NCBI RefSeq assembly: GCF_029227915.1 | Contig: NC_079885.1 | Coordinates: 21,825,001-21,889,000 of the forward strand | Direction: 5' to 3' | Source of the DNA: Hydractinia symbiolongicarpus | Taxonomy: Eukaryota; Cnidaria; Hydrozoa; Anthoathecata; Hydractiniidae | DNA length: 64,000 bases | Shown: positions 12,501 to 24,200 of the stretch, one piece after another | Numbering within the stretch: position 1 is the first letter of the stretch | Layout of the letters: the number at the start of each line of letters is the position of its first letter | Translations under genes and position numbers: made by a program | Notes under the pieces: generated by a model | What the model was told of the DNA's origin: nothing | The model's input: only the letters and a program-made list of their open reading frames with translations | The model's database searches: none

Positions 12501-13739
12501 TCCCGACTACCAGGACAACATCATATTTGGTATAGATTGATCTAAATTGGTCTTTTCCGCTGATCTTCAGCGACTTTGTTCTGCTATCGAATTATAATCT
12601 CTTAATCGAGCATGACGTAAATACAGACCACCTAATATATCGTCTGTAGACAAATAAGTAGTATTTATGCGGCTAGTATATAATTCAAGCTGGATTTACA
12701 GCAGTGTTATTATTTGGTAAACATGTCATATCAATGATGACAAGAACTACAGTGACAATAAAGAAGCCTACTTCAATTATTTTCTGTTTAAATCAACAAA
12801 TAAACGCAAAGTAAATAATGATTGATTTAGTGCTGGATAAGCGTTTTGGGCGACTTACATTTAAAGTGAGGTGGGCGACTGTTTTCTGCTACTGTTATTG
12901 TCACGTGGTGTTGTTTTTGTTTTCAAAGTCGCGGTTTTTAAAAATGTAACATAAAAGGAAAAATTAAAAGGAATGTTATAAGTTGTGCATTTTTCAGCAA
13001 GAATTTACACTCAGTATATAGATAAAATTTCTCGAAAACAAATAAAATGCTATTGGGATTCTGTAAAAACCATTTGAATTCACTTTATATCGGATGATGA
13101 TTTTTTTGGTTCCTTTCCAGCTGTCAACTTTGACAAAGGTATTTGAATTGAAAAAATCACAGCTGAGATATTTGTATGAGCAGGTGAGAAAGAATAGCGA
13201 AAGGTCGTGGCGTGGTGAGATCGTAAAGATTGACTGGAAAGTACTGGAAAGGTAAAAGAAAAATTTGAATTAATTTTAAATTTGTTACCGAAATTTTGGC
13301 CAGCCTTTTTGAATAACGAACGTACTGTTAATAAACACTGCAAATCCCCAACAAATAGGATTCCGGAGAAGATTAAATTTTGGCTTGCAAATTGATATAT
13401 TTATGATTGAGTTAATTTTCCTTTATATTAACTTTTTACTTTCCTTTTATGTTAATTTTCTGTCTCTCTTTGTTTTGCCATCGTTCATAATCTCTCAAAA
13501 ATATTTACTTTTCGGATTACATTTCTCATTTTTTGTCGTCACCTAAACCCGAGGACGAAAATAAACAGTGCTAAAAAAAGAAACCACAGTTATGTTTTGT
13601 ATTTATTTATTTGTGGCAAATCTGGTCCTTAAATTACACATTAGCATTTAGAAGTTCCTAAGCACCATCTCTTCAACCACTAACTTATAAAAACAATTTG
13701 ATTTTTATTTTTATAGTCGCCTGCTACACAAAGCAAGAT
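9576..13739. other. Intergenic upstream of the DSL-type gene
   Basis: No exon is supported. Local oddities are CAATCA-containing repeats near 9905-10045 (GCCAATCAGAAGC-like, four times) and a run of ACCATTT/GCTACCATTT units at 11405-11452. A 5'UTR exon of the following gene may start at 13717 after a TTTTTATTTTTATAG acceptor-like site. Confidence 0.45.
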
Positions 13740-16700
13740 ATGCACTGCATGAAAACATTACACCAGATTTTTTTGCTTTTGTTTCTTCTTGCCAACGTTA
13801 AGGTAAGCGTAGTTATTACAGATATTAGTTAAAGTTTTATATCAATTAAGACATTTTGAATTGAATAATGTGTTAGCTTATTTAATCTCCTTTTTTGGTT
13901 AGTCAGTCTTCTAATCAAAGTGTTTATAGACCTTTTTTTTTACTTCAAGGTTTTATTCAGGAAACCACTGTGGTAATATATTTGCTTTTTATCTAGTTGC
14001 AGTAGTCTCTAACTTTACTGAATGGGCACCTAGGTGTCAAAGAAGTATATAGTGTGAAAAACCATTCCTGTTTATTCAAATCGCAAAAACGCAAATTTGT
14101 ATGCCTCTGCGCAAAATGGTACCACAGTAGCGATAGCTGCTGTACACGAAATGCGATATTTAAAACGATTTGACTATATTTTTTGTTCTATAATATTAAA
14201 AGGCAGATTTAAAATATCAAATCATACGGTACGTATTTTCTATATCCATAAAATCCAAAGAAGACTTAAATAAGTAAATATAGAAGAGACGTGTTTTTTG
14301 TACGGCAATCTTGTGCAGTTATATGTTACCGAACGCGTTCTGAGGAAGAGTATAACTGGGCGTTGTAGACAGGTTACTTCTGTAAATCTCTTGTACAGTG
14401 AAACGTCTTATAGCGAGCGCTCAAAGGAAAGTATAAGGGCGCGCTGTAGACAGGTTACTTCTGTAGATATGCGAGCCGCTTTCTGTCGGAGGAGCATAAT
14501 GTAGATTTTATGGTAAACTTTAAACCCTATTCAAAAAGGTTTTGGAAGAAAGTTTCAAGAGTTTAACATTTATGATTTTATAAATGTTTTGAATTTTAGC
14601 TTGGAAACAGCTTGGGTACACTTGGAATTAAATTGATCAAATATGAAAACCCAACACACACCACCGATGACGGTGCATGTTGCCTCAAAGGCGGTGCAAG
14701 TACATGTCGCTATAAATGCTTAAATGCGTTAAACCTCTGTGTAAGTAGCATAAAACATACATGCGATATTGGAAACAAAACCATGCCTGACATACAAGAT
14801 GGAGATAAGTACCGAGATGATGACGTCAGCAAATTTATATCATTTCGCTTTATAAAATGGAAGGTAATTATATATATAGTTTTAATTTGAAATAAAAAGG
14901 TAGCACATCGGAAGTACCATCTAAACTCAACTTTAACTGCATATAACGTAGTTTTGCTATTTCAAGGAACCTTTGAGTGTCTTGGACGATGTTTGGCGTC
15001 ACTTTGACGTCGTTTTGACGTCGTTTTGGCGTCATTTTTATTACATCAGCTGCCCACCGTTGTTTTATAACGCCTACTTTTAACAAAAAAAAACAACTTG
15101 TTTAATTTTTTCGTCAAAAGAAAGCCGTAGAATTCCAAGCTGGACTCGTTCTTGAATGACAACCATGGCGACCGTAGATTCGTCGTATACATATTCTGAC
15201 AAAATTAGTTCAGAAGGAGTTTGATTTCTTGATTTTTTTTGTTTATCACTCGCAATCCGTTCTGTTTAGAATATATTTCACTTACAAGGATTGTTTCACG
15301 TTGACACAAATTTTCTTGTTACAAACATCACCAAGACATTCAATATTCCCGCCACAACTTTCAAACACAAACAATGGAGCCAGTTTTCATTTCCACCTAT
15401 AATTTTTGGCGATGAAAAAACCATGACAATTAAAGTCAGGTAACACTTTAATTCACCCTCGTTCACAGAAATTGTTACCTTTTTGGTATTATTTTCTCTC
15501 GTATCAATATCCTGGGAACGAGGGTGACTCGTTTTTTTATTTGAATTACTTTTGCAAGTGAAAACATTGAATGTGGTAAAAATATCTCGGGTCAGAGAAA
15601 CTATGAATAAATATATAGATCTTGCAAAACACAGACAAAAACATCCTCGTCCCCAGGTTAGTTGCCTATGTCAAAGCTGCTAGTGCTTACTTTACGGCTA
15701 AACAAGTTTTTTTCGCCGCCGGTTTTAATGTTAAAAAAGGCAAAAGCCCCTGGGGACGAGGTTGCGTCTAAAAAAGCTTAGTTTACTTTTCTTCATCCTT
15801 GTTCTTTGACAAATACTATACCTGTTCGTGGGAATCAGGAAAGGTGCGCTTGACTAATTTGCCTAAAGAACTATTGCTTGTTTGGAGAGAGGTTTCTCTG
15901 TGCTTAAAAGCTTAGAAAAAGACAACAATGAAGCAAAAGATACAACCATCCAATATGTCCACTATCCATTTTTATCAAATTTATTTGCGATTTGCGCATT
16001 TGAAACGCTGCTAGCCTAACCAACGTCTATGCACCAATTGGCGACATAATGATTTTTACTATCTTTAAAGAATATTTGGAAAAGTACTGTTATGCCAATA
16101 TTTTTTTGCGGGTTATAGATTCTTACATATTGCAGTGCATAAAATATGTTGTTGTTTTTTTTCATTTAGCGCGTCATGTGATCAAGACTATTTATTACCA
16201 GACTGCTTGATAGAACAGTGTGTACCACGTGACAATAATGGCGGACATTATACTTGTGTAAACAATACTAAAATCTGCTTACAAGGCTGGAAAGACCCTT
16301 TATCGAATTGCCTTCAATGTACGTAGTGAATATAATGCTTTCTTCGACGACTTTGCAGGAAAGTTTTAAAAGGCCAGTACATCTTTTTATCAAAAAGAAA
16401 TAAAAACTTTGAGATACCTTTTCAGTCTCGCTTGCTTGTCCTTCTTCCCTTATCCAGAAACGTCGCCTACTAAACTATCATGTACACGAATTCGATATTA
16501 ATGAAATTTAATATTGAAATTTAACCCGGGAAGAAGAATAATAATATAAAAATTAAAAATGGCCTCGCTTTGATCACCCAGGGTCCTTTTTCTCTTCCTG
16601 GCAATCTCGGTCGGCGATTTGTTAAAAAAAGAAGTGTCCTGGGGATGAAGTTGTACCTAGAAGATCAACAAAAATAATACAATTTTATCCAGGCCACACA

Positions 16701-18072
16701 ATGTGCAGATGTTGTAGAAACAAACTTATTTCACTAAGAATTTCTAGTTTATTAGTATCTTACCTCCATAGCAAACAAAACCTCATCTGTAATCAGTTTA
16801 TCTTCTATCCATCCAACACAAGTGTTAAGTTACATCGTAACACAGAAATTATCTCTGATGACCACAAGATCGGCGAGAGTTTTACTAATCACCTCAAGCT
16901 TTTTAAGTTATTCTACAGCTGTGAGCATTAAAAACACACCAACAGCACCGACGTCAGCTATAACGGAATTGACGTCAATTGCAATGGCACCGATGTCAGT
17001 TATAACAGCGTTAACGTCATTTGCAACGGCATCGACGTCATCTACAACGTCCCTGAAATCAACGGCAACGTTACCGACTTTAATTACAACGCCCCCGACG
17101 ACAACTACAAAACAAAAAAAAGCAATGTCAGAAAAAGATAAAAATGATGAGAGAGAGCTACAATATATATTAAGCTCCTGCGCAGGTGTTTTATTTGCTA
17201 TGGCATTGTTATTTGCAACGGTGGCTCGAATGAGGTAATGCATTCTTGCTAGATTCCATTTGTTCTGACATGATTTTCTTCCACAATTAGAGCCGAATGT
17301 TTTTTACAATATTTGAATTTTGGCATGTTAGTCTAAATGAAATATCGAAGAAATTAATTAGTCTTTTCAGAGACTTTCTTATTGTCATTTGTTGTAGATT
17401 CACTTCCGTTGAGGCAGCTTTTTATTTAATCGCTATGAGGTCCGCAGCGTTTATTATCTGAGCATCCGCCATATTACTTCTCAACTCCTTCCCTGCCTTA
17501 AAGCAATATTGTACCTTTCAACCCTTTACCTTCCTGAGAGAAATTTGTAAATATTAAAAAATCTAAAAAATGCTGCCATCTTTAGTGTAACGGAGATTGA
17601 GCACTTAAGGGTCGGCGTTCAAACGTTAAGAGGCACGTCCATAAACACTTCAAAGGGAAGTGGAATGGAGCATGTTTAGCAGCATATCAAACAATAAAAA
17701 AACACTGCTGTGGAAGTTACTGAACCAGATTTTTTATTGTTGTTGATCGTTTTTGTTTTGAATGTCTTTTTGATGCAACTTTAATATAGTATAAAAAATG
17801 TTCTGCCGAAACAACATTAATTTAAAAAATGTATTGGAAAATAATAGTTGATGTTAGAACAATTTGGGAAGGGGTCTGGTGTCTGGATACTTTTTTCACG
17901 TGCTTTAATTTTTAAGACCGTAACCTCTGTATTTGTGAATGGACCTAAGTTTTATTAATTTTCTTGTGTTTTTTTTTGTAGATGGAACAGAAAACACACG
18001 CGAGTGCATTCGTTTAGAAACAGTGATCATGAGATGGAATCTACAATCGACAGTGGCATTGTTGCATCTTAA
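13740..18072 (+). CDS. DSL-domain transmembrane protein, Notch-ligand-like, no EGF repeats
   Basis: Six exons join in phase: 13740-13802, 14600-14863, 15270-15439, 16170-16318, 16919-17234, 17982-18072 (1053 nt, 350 aa). Exon 1 is a signal peptide. Exons 2-3 form an MNNL-like domain (IKLIKYENP, CC and paired Cys; WSQFSFPPIIFGDEKTMTIK fits the Delta/Jagged end of this domain). Exon 4 is a DSL domain with all six Cys (CDQDYLLPDC, QCVPRD, GHYTC, ICLQGW, then C). Exon 5 is a Thr/Ser-rich stalk with 14-residue repeats and a transmembrane helix (SSCAGVLFAMALLFATVA). Exon 6 gives a short basic tail ending GIVAS. Known DSL ligands bind Notch on neighbouring cells. No EGF repeat is encoded between DSL and membrane, which is unusual. 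The exon 4 donor (GTACGT) and exon 5 acceptor (TTCTACAG) are inferred from phase; a missed exon in the 600-bp gap is the main doubt. Confidence 0.8.
14097..14172 (-). repeat. Family A dispersed repeat, fragment in intron
   Basis: CTCTGCGCAAAATGGTACCA, CAGTAGCGA, then ACACGAAATGCGATAT match the central part of the CCGTGG-hairpin repeat. Both ends are missing. It lies in intron 1 of the DSL-type gene. Confidence 0.55.
14361..14471 (+). repeat. Short direct repeat in intron
   Basis: GTAGACAGGTTACTTCTGTA occurs twice, about 77 bases apart, inside intron 1 of the DSL-type gene. The copies are preceded by related AGTATAACTGGGCG and AGTATAAGGGCGCG. The origin is unknown. Confidence 0.6.
15454..15526. 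repeat. CAACCTCG inverted-repeat element in intron
   Basis: CACCCTCGTTC on the left and ATCCTGGGAACGAGGGTG on the right, in intron 3 of the DSL-type gene. The interior is only about 45 bases. Confidence 0.6.
15642..15764. repeat. CAACCTCG inverted-repeat element, 'ACGGCTAAA' subfamily
   Basis: CATCCTCGTCCCCAGG on the left and CCCCTGGGGACGAGGTTG on the right. The interior TATGTCAAAGCTG, TTTACGGCTAAACAAG and TTTTTTTCGCCGCCGG is shared with 34651-34764 and, inverted, partly with 37891-37980. These copies therefore form a subfamily. It lies in intron 3 of the DSL-type gene. Confidence 0.75.
16562..16653. repeat. CAACCTCG inverted-repeat element in intron
   Basis: Left CCTCGCTTTGATCACCCAGG (a few bases inserted relative to the family end), interior CTCTTCCTGGCAATCTCGG, right TCCTGGGGATGAAGTTG. 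The CTGGCAATCTC interior is shared with the copy at 37704. It lies in intron 4 of the DSL-type gene. Confidence 0.65.
16948..17115 (+). repeat. 42-bp coding minisatellite (14-residue stalk repeat)
   Basis: Inside exon 5 of the DSL-type gene the protein reads as four 14-residue units: PTSAITELTSIAMA, PMSVITALTSFATA, STSSTTSLKSTATL and PTLITTPPTTTTKQ. The DNA shows a matching period with recurring ACGTCA words. The units diverge progressively. They probably form an O-glycosylated stalk; that role is an inference from Thr/Ser content. Confidence 0.7.
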
Positions 18073-18827
18073 AACAATTTTGGCTTACTTCATACAACTC
18101 CATAGACATCTTTTAGATAAATTTCGATATTAACCAGAGCAAATTATTTTGAAACTTTTTTTTAAAAAAATAATCGGAATCAAATATTTTAGGGTGCCAT
18201 ACGAGAAAGTATTACATGATTGCCTTATCTGAAAATAATAACAAGAGGAGAAGTGGCTAAATTTTGTGCAAGAAATAGTACTACACTTTATACTTACTAA
18301 ATTCCCACAGCTTTATTTTCCCTTATTTTTACTTTTACTCCATTTGTTAATTTCTAAAAATGTACTTCCATAAGGTCAATTTGCAATCCACAAAAAATAT
18401 CCAAGGTAATTTTGGCGCCTCATTACAGCAAAGAAGTTTTGCCGACAGTTGGATGGCAGCAAAAAGTTATAATGGCAGTGAGATTGTGAAAACAAGATGG
18501 GTGGTAGCTAATGTCTACCACCCATCTTTTAAGAAAGCGAGATCTAGTCAAGAGATCAAGTATGTTAAGGTGCGAATATACACTGGTTCGCAATGATTTT
18601 TTTGCGATCAGAATAATTACTGCGTTTTTTGACTGGTTGCTTCTATTGTTCTTTGATCACGTGATCATTATCGGAAACTTACATAATGCTGGACGATTAT
18701 GACATTTTTAAAAGTTTCTTTGTTATTGTGTATATTTTATTATTTTTGTAAATTATCGAGTTCTTTTGTATTTTGTGATATTTATTAATGAAATTGGATT
18801 ATATAGAATTTTAAAAACACCCTTCTA
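18073..18827. other. Intergenic, no supported gene
   Basis: Downstream region of the DSL-type gene. It contains the perfect hairpin at 18494-18528 and no recognisable exon. Confidence 0.45.
18494..18528. repeat. Perfect 14-bp hairpin
   Basis: AAGATGGGTGGTAG and its exact reverse complement CTACCACCCATCTT flank a 7-base loop (CTAATGT). It is about 420 bases past the stop codon of the DSL-type gene. It could be a remnant of a small inverted-repeat element or a transcribed hairpin; the sequence alone does not decide. Confidence 0.85.
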
Positions 18828-19192
18828 TACGGAAGCCGATAGGTGCAAAAATCTTTTTTCGAAATTGTATGAAAATGTTTCTCAAGATAGTAAAAATATT
18901 ATTCGAAATGGTGAAAATGTTATTCAAAATGTTGAAAATGTTTGCCGAGAAATAGTAAAAATGTTTGTCGAGAGATGGTGAAAATGTTTTTGAGATGGTG
19001 AAAATGTTTTTGAATAAGATTTTCTCCATTTTGAAAAAGATTTTCACCATTTTGAAAAAGATTCTCACCATTTTGAAAAAGATTTTCACCATTTTGAAAA
19101 AGATTTTAACCATTTTGAAAAAGATTTTCACCATTTTGAAAGAGATTTTCACTTATTTCGGAAAAGATTTTTTGCACCTATCGGCTTCCGTA
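18828..19192. mobile_element. Fold-back transposable element, 365 bp
   Basis: The ends are near-perfect inverted repeats of about 37 bp (TACGGAAGCCGATAGGTGCA on the left and its reverse complement on the right). The element is flanked by CTTCTA on both sides (18822-18827 and 19193-19198), a probable 6-bp target duplication. The right half contains six 21-bp tandem units (CATTTTGAAAAAGATTTTCAC type, about 19025-19151). The left half has weaker units in the opposite sense (GTGAAAATGTTTTTGAGATGG), so the whole element can fold back. It encodes no protein; the open frames across it are by-products of the repeat. Confidence 0.85.
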
Positions 19193-19440
19193 CTTCTAGC
19201 CGTTCTACGCTTTTGTTTTCGAAACACTAACAGCGTTCGAAATTTTCTACCGTTGTAACCAAGTTCAACAACAATTAACCCTATGCTTTTAAAATATCGG
19301 GTATAGTATTACCCTAGTAACTTTTTGGAAAGAATTCTTTATGGATCTTTACAGCTCGATCTTTCAAAAAGATTAATGCTGAGGCTCAGTCATTAGAAAA
19401 CATTTTCTTTTGGAAAAAAATTAAGAAATGTCTCTTTAAT

Positions 19441-19557
19441 AATAACCGTCGCCTGTCTGTCTTTCCGCGAAAGACGCGTCCTGTCACGGAAACAAGAAAT
19501 GCGATGCATAAAGGACGGGCGACCCCGTGTATTTTTCCACGGGTTGAACCATGAAAT
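19441..19557 (-). repeat. Family A dispersed repeat, degraded
   Basis: GCCTGTCTGTCTTTCCGCG, AAGAAATGCGATGCATAAAGG, ACGGGCGACCCCGTG and TTTTTCCACGGG occur in family order. It is about 80% recognisable relative to the other copies. Confidence 0.65.
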
Positions 19558-19771
19558 TAACGCGGTTTTTCAAAATAAATTCATTGACCCGCGTTAATTT
19601 AATTTGCGTTAATTTCTTGACTTATTAATTTCATGGAATAAGGTATTAGTTCTTTCATCATGGAATTTTTTTTTATGGAACGCCAAAGCTGCCATAAGTC
19701 ATAAAAATACAGCGTCTTACTGAGTGTTTTCTATTCTAATAAAAAGTTATTGATAAAGAGAGAGGAAGGAG

Positions 19772-19905
19772 AGGGGGAGGGGAGGGGAGGGGAGGGGAGG
19801 GGAGGGGAGGGGAGGGGAGGGGAGGGGAGGGGAGGGGAGGGGAGGGGAGGGGAGGGGAGGGGAGGGGAGGGGAGGGGAGGGGAGGGGAGGGGAGGGGAGG
19901 GGGGG
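19772..19905 (+). repeat. (GGGGA)n microsatellite
   Basis: About 25 head-to-tail copies of a G-rich pentamer, preceded by GAGAGGAAGGA and followed by GGGGGGA. The G-runs could form G-quadruplex structure. The long open frames on both strands here are artefacts of the repeat. Confidence 0.97.
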
Positions 19906-21199
19906 ATAGGTCCAATAAGTCAACTAAACTTTGCATCAGGGACGGACAAAACAGTATTTTTAACAATTGAAGATGTTATTTTACTGATGATATTTTTATT
20001 GCAACGTCACCATTTATTGTTCTCACGGCTGACCCATGTACAATCTCTTTGGGTGCCATGATTTCCAAAAAAAATCACACTTTTGTACAAAAATGTAAAA
20101 TTGTAAAAAATGCATAAAAAAATGTAAAATTTAACAGTGTCTTTCCGTCACCAAATTGCTTTATGATGCAATCCAACGTAAGTGACCAAGGCTGAGCTAT
20201 AAACTGACTGACCAGGGATTGATGAATGAGTGCGAAGGTTAACTTAGATGAAGAATTGTGTTTTACATTTCATGTTTTCCCTACTGTATGTTTTTGTTGT
20301 ATATCGATAAGAAGAAACCAAGAGGTATACATCACCAATAAATGCATCAATAAATCATATTCCATCAGGATTTAGGTTGCATTTTCTTGTTTCTAACCGC
20401 ACGTAATATTTTTCCTGCTACAATTTTTGTTAATTCAGCAAAAAAAACACAAAACCGCACAATTTAAGTATCTGACATATACGTGATGCAAATAAATCAT
20501 ATTAAAACATTTTTAGCATCATTAAAAATAACAAAGAGACAAAACAGTCTGCTTTCGTTCTAAGTTTAAGACATCCCACTTTTTCCACTTGAGAAAGTCT
20601 CGTTTGATGTCAACACGAGGTAATGTTGACAAGGAAGTCATTAAAACAGTTTTGCAACAAGATATAGCGGGAGCATCAATTAACGATTGGTTGGCCATCG
20701 GGAAATATGTTATCACTACTTTTCAAAACTGAACGCATATAAAAATTTATTAAATCACCGATGTAAGAAAATCCAGATAAGTGGAACATTTGCTAAGTGA
20801 AACCAATTTTTTCGGGGCCTGGACAGTTCCACTTATCGAGCGGCAGCTGCAATTTGTTTTGTCACCTGTCAAATCCATGACTGCTTTTACAATTTAGTTT
20901 CGACGATTCTACGTTTTCCTATAAATATATTTCGTCGCATACATAACGCATGCTTGTTGCACTTCATTATTCTGTAAATTACACTAAACTACCGCCCACG
21001 CCCTTCCCCCTCCTCTTTGTTGTGTTACAAGGAGACGTGTGTACTGAGGGTAAGTAGCTCCTGAATTTAAAAAAAACAAGTTATTAGCTTTTCAACATTA
21101 AAATACTTCTTTCCAACACCCACGATATGTGTCCACCACGCTGGCATATGTGGTAATGTATAAAACTTTATATTAGGGAGGGCAATGAAGGTTAAAGTA

Positions 21200-21275
21200 C
21201 ACTTTCTCTCCGGGGCTTTTCTGATAATCTTGCTGTTCCAGATTGTCAGAAAAAGAGCCCTGAGGACAAGGTTGG
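21200..21275. mobile_element. CAACCTCG inverted-repeat element with exact 9-bp duplication
   Basis: The element is flanked by GTTAAAGTA on both sides (21191-21199 and 21276-21284). The left end is diverged (CACTTTCTCTCCGGGGC) and the right end is GCCCTGAGGACAAGGTTGG. The interior has CTGATAATCTTGCTG and its partner CAGATTGTCAG, so the inverted repeats extend well inward. Confidence 0.8.
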
Positions 21276-21284
21276 GTTAAAGTA

Positions 21285-24200
21285 GCTATTATAGATATAT
21301 CTATCAAATTTATCGATCATTAGCGGAGATGATCCTTATGAATTGTTAAACCTCAAATGGTACTGAAGATTTCTTAATTCAACAAATGATATTTGAATAG
21401 AGTCAGGCAATGCATGTACCATGTTCATCGCTGAGCTTCTCATTCTACCAGGGAATCGCACTAAAGCGGACAACTCTATAAGACGAACACTTGGAACGAA
21501 TAGATCTTAGGCTCCATTCCTATAAAAAAAGTCCCTCTATAAACTCAATAAGACGAAAAAATTTTTTCGTGCCAAATAAAATTTCTCAATATAAATACTT
21601 CGTATTAAGCAGACATTATAAAAAATGTGCATCAATATTCTTTAAATTTCAGATATTTTACCTTTTTTATTAAATATGAAGCCACCATATTGCGGGTTCC
21701 ATTTGTGGTTCAATGTTTCCGGTCTGTTTATTTTTCAAATTTGGCGCCATATCATCACAACAAACTTCATCGTCCGAAGCTCGTAGTATTTTGTGGAAAA
21801 ATTGAATCAAATATGAAATAAATATTGTTGTTATTATTATTAGCTAAACGACCAGAGATAAGTGTTCTAGATCAAGAAAAAATCAATAAGGAAATACAAC
21901 ACGTGGAGTCATCTTTGAAATGGAACGTTATTTAACGATCTATAATTAATTTCCTTGTGATTGTTTCTCCATTATGAAATTCAAAGTTAATTATTGTAAA
22001 TGTAGACGCGATGGAAGCCAACCTCAACCGCAATTTCGTCAATTTTGTTTGGCATTCCGAATGCGCTATATATTTTTTAATTATACGGGTTTATCTCACA
22101 TTTCTAGGCCATTGTGCTTTTCCACTACTCGTTAGGGTTGGTGCAACAACATTGCAAAAAGAAATGAAATCCTAAATTTTACAAAGCAAAATATAAAGAA
22201 AATATACCCTGGGTTGTTTCACATGTATCTTCCTCCTTCCCAATCCCTTTCTAATTTAAATTCTTAACTACGTCAATGACAAAATAAGATATTAATCAGC
22301 CGGGTTTCTTTGGTGATTATACCCTGTTTGAAAGATCCGCGATTAAGATGTCCTTGTCCACTTATATAACACCATTATTTTTCGTTTTGTTCCGTTTTTA
22401 TTTCATAAACTACAGGTAGAGCAATTTTATATCGAACATGCATGGAACCAAAGGATTTCTTACAGACAAAGAAAATTCAAGACAGAGAGACGATATCAAA
22501 AAATAAAGTTTTTGTCTTCCGAACATAGCGGATTTTTATTTTAAGGGAAGAAAGTTTTACAGCAACATTTTGCATTTGCGGACAAAACATTTACGATTGA
22601 CCTTGCCATCCGCGGGGAATTTTGCGAAGTTTTTAAAAACTGCAAAAATCGCAAAAAAGTCAAACACATTGAGTTTTTATCACAAATTTCTATTATTCGT
22701 GAATGTCCGAGATTTTTTAAGAGAGAAAAAGAGCCCTGGGGACGATGTTGTTCTTCCTTGATGTCTTTTTTTAAGTGATTTCCATCGTCTTTTGTCCAAC
22801 TTTGAATGATATTTTAAATCCTTCTGCTGTATTACTGTAAAAAAATTAATTTCACGTTTCTTTATTCTATTTTGTAGTGTAGAAAGGCCCTAAGAAAAAA
22901 AGTTCGAAAGGAGAGGGAGAAAAAGCGGCCATGTAATAAGATATTTGTTCGAGTTTGAAAGATATTCAAGAGAGAGAATTCGGGACAAAAAGAGAAGACT
23001 AAGTTAGGAGCAACATAATATCCAATAGAACGACGATTCTGCTCAACTTAGAAATATATTTGACACAGAGGGGAGTCGAGATAGAGAGAGTCACGAATCC
23101 ACTGTACGTGAGAGCAAATTCATCCTCAAGGCTTTTTAGATGTTTTTCTATCTGTGAACGTATTTTCAGGCAAATTTTTCTTTATTGGAATCAGCGCAAG
23201 AAACAGAAACAAAATAAGAGTTTAGTAGTGTTCAATAGTAAAGAAATTCTAAAAAAAATTTTATAAATTGTTATTGAAAAGTGGGGCTCCAACCCCGTAA
23301 GGAGGGTTTTATTTACGTCTCTCATAATTAATTGTAGTCCCTTTTAACACAGTTGGTCCCTTGGGTGTGGTCCCTCATAAATGGGTACGTTTCGTGTATG
23401 TTTCTGTATCTAAAAAAAAGCTCTTTTGAAAAAAAGAAACAAACAATTCTCTTGCCGCCAAAATTAGCTGTTTAGGCAACCATAAAAATTCTGCTGATAT
23501 TTGTGTTATCGAAACTTTCAAAGGCGAAACCCCCGCAAGGTGGGCGGTTAAAATAGCTTTGTTTCAGTTTCAGCACAACCAATATCAATAGCGCTGATAT
23601 GGAATTTGAATCGGCAGTTTGTAGATGTGAGAGAAAAACACAAACTCTACCATCCTAACTAAAAAGAAATTTCATTAATTCAGTTATGTAATAAAGTTCG
23701 ACTAATTGACTGAAAAACGTGAAACATTCGAAAAGTATTTATTCATCATTTAATTAACAATTTTGACTTTCCCTTGACGTCTGAAAATGTCACAACGGTA
23801 CAAACAATCAAAATTTTGTTTATCGGCGAGAAAGATCAATGAAATTTATTCATAAAAAAAACACAACGAACTAACTCTCTACTTTTCTCAGCAAATCATA
23901 AAATTTGAAAACGGATTTAAAGAATAATTTTTGTAATATTTAGCCTTGGAGGAAAGATTTAGCGTATTCCAGGTTGTTTCGTATATATCCTCTGAAAATA
24001 ACAATTAGTTTTAGCATCCCCTTGATGCATTTTCTTGTTCCCTTTAGTTCTCTTTAGATGTTTTTTTGTCATACAACTAGTATTTCTTAAAGAGTTTGTT
24101 TTTCAAGGCAATTCAGAAATTCACTATGTAAACTTGCTATTAAAAAATTCTGGCGGAATCTGAGAAGAAAAGAAAGTTCTTTCAGCGTTTTTGGATCATC

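Larger units (their letters stand above)
19193..21199. other. Intergenic, no supported gene
   Basis: Contains a family A repeat and the (GGGGA)n tract listed separately. At 19556-19625 GCGTTAATTT/AACGCGG words form a loose inverted repeat. No exon is recognised. Confidence 0.45.

Noticed and set aside
16701-16931. Cys-rich text (MCRCCRN) as an EGF exon of the DSL gene
   Set aside because: The Cys spacing does not fit an EGF domain, and using this exon breaks the phase needed for the membrane-helix exon.
18811-19258. Lys/Phe-rich open frames on both strands
   Set aside because: They follow the 21-bp repeats of the fold-back element.
19736-20061. Open frames in the GGGGA region
   Set aside because: Repeat artefacts on both strands without domain similarity.
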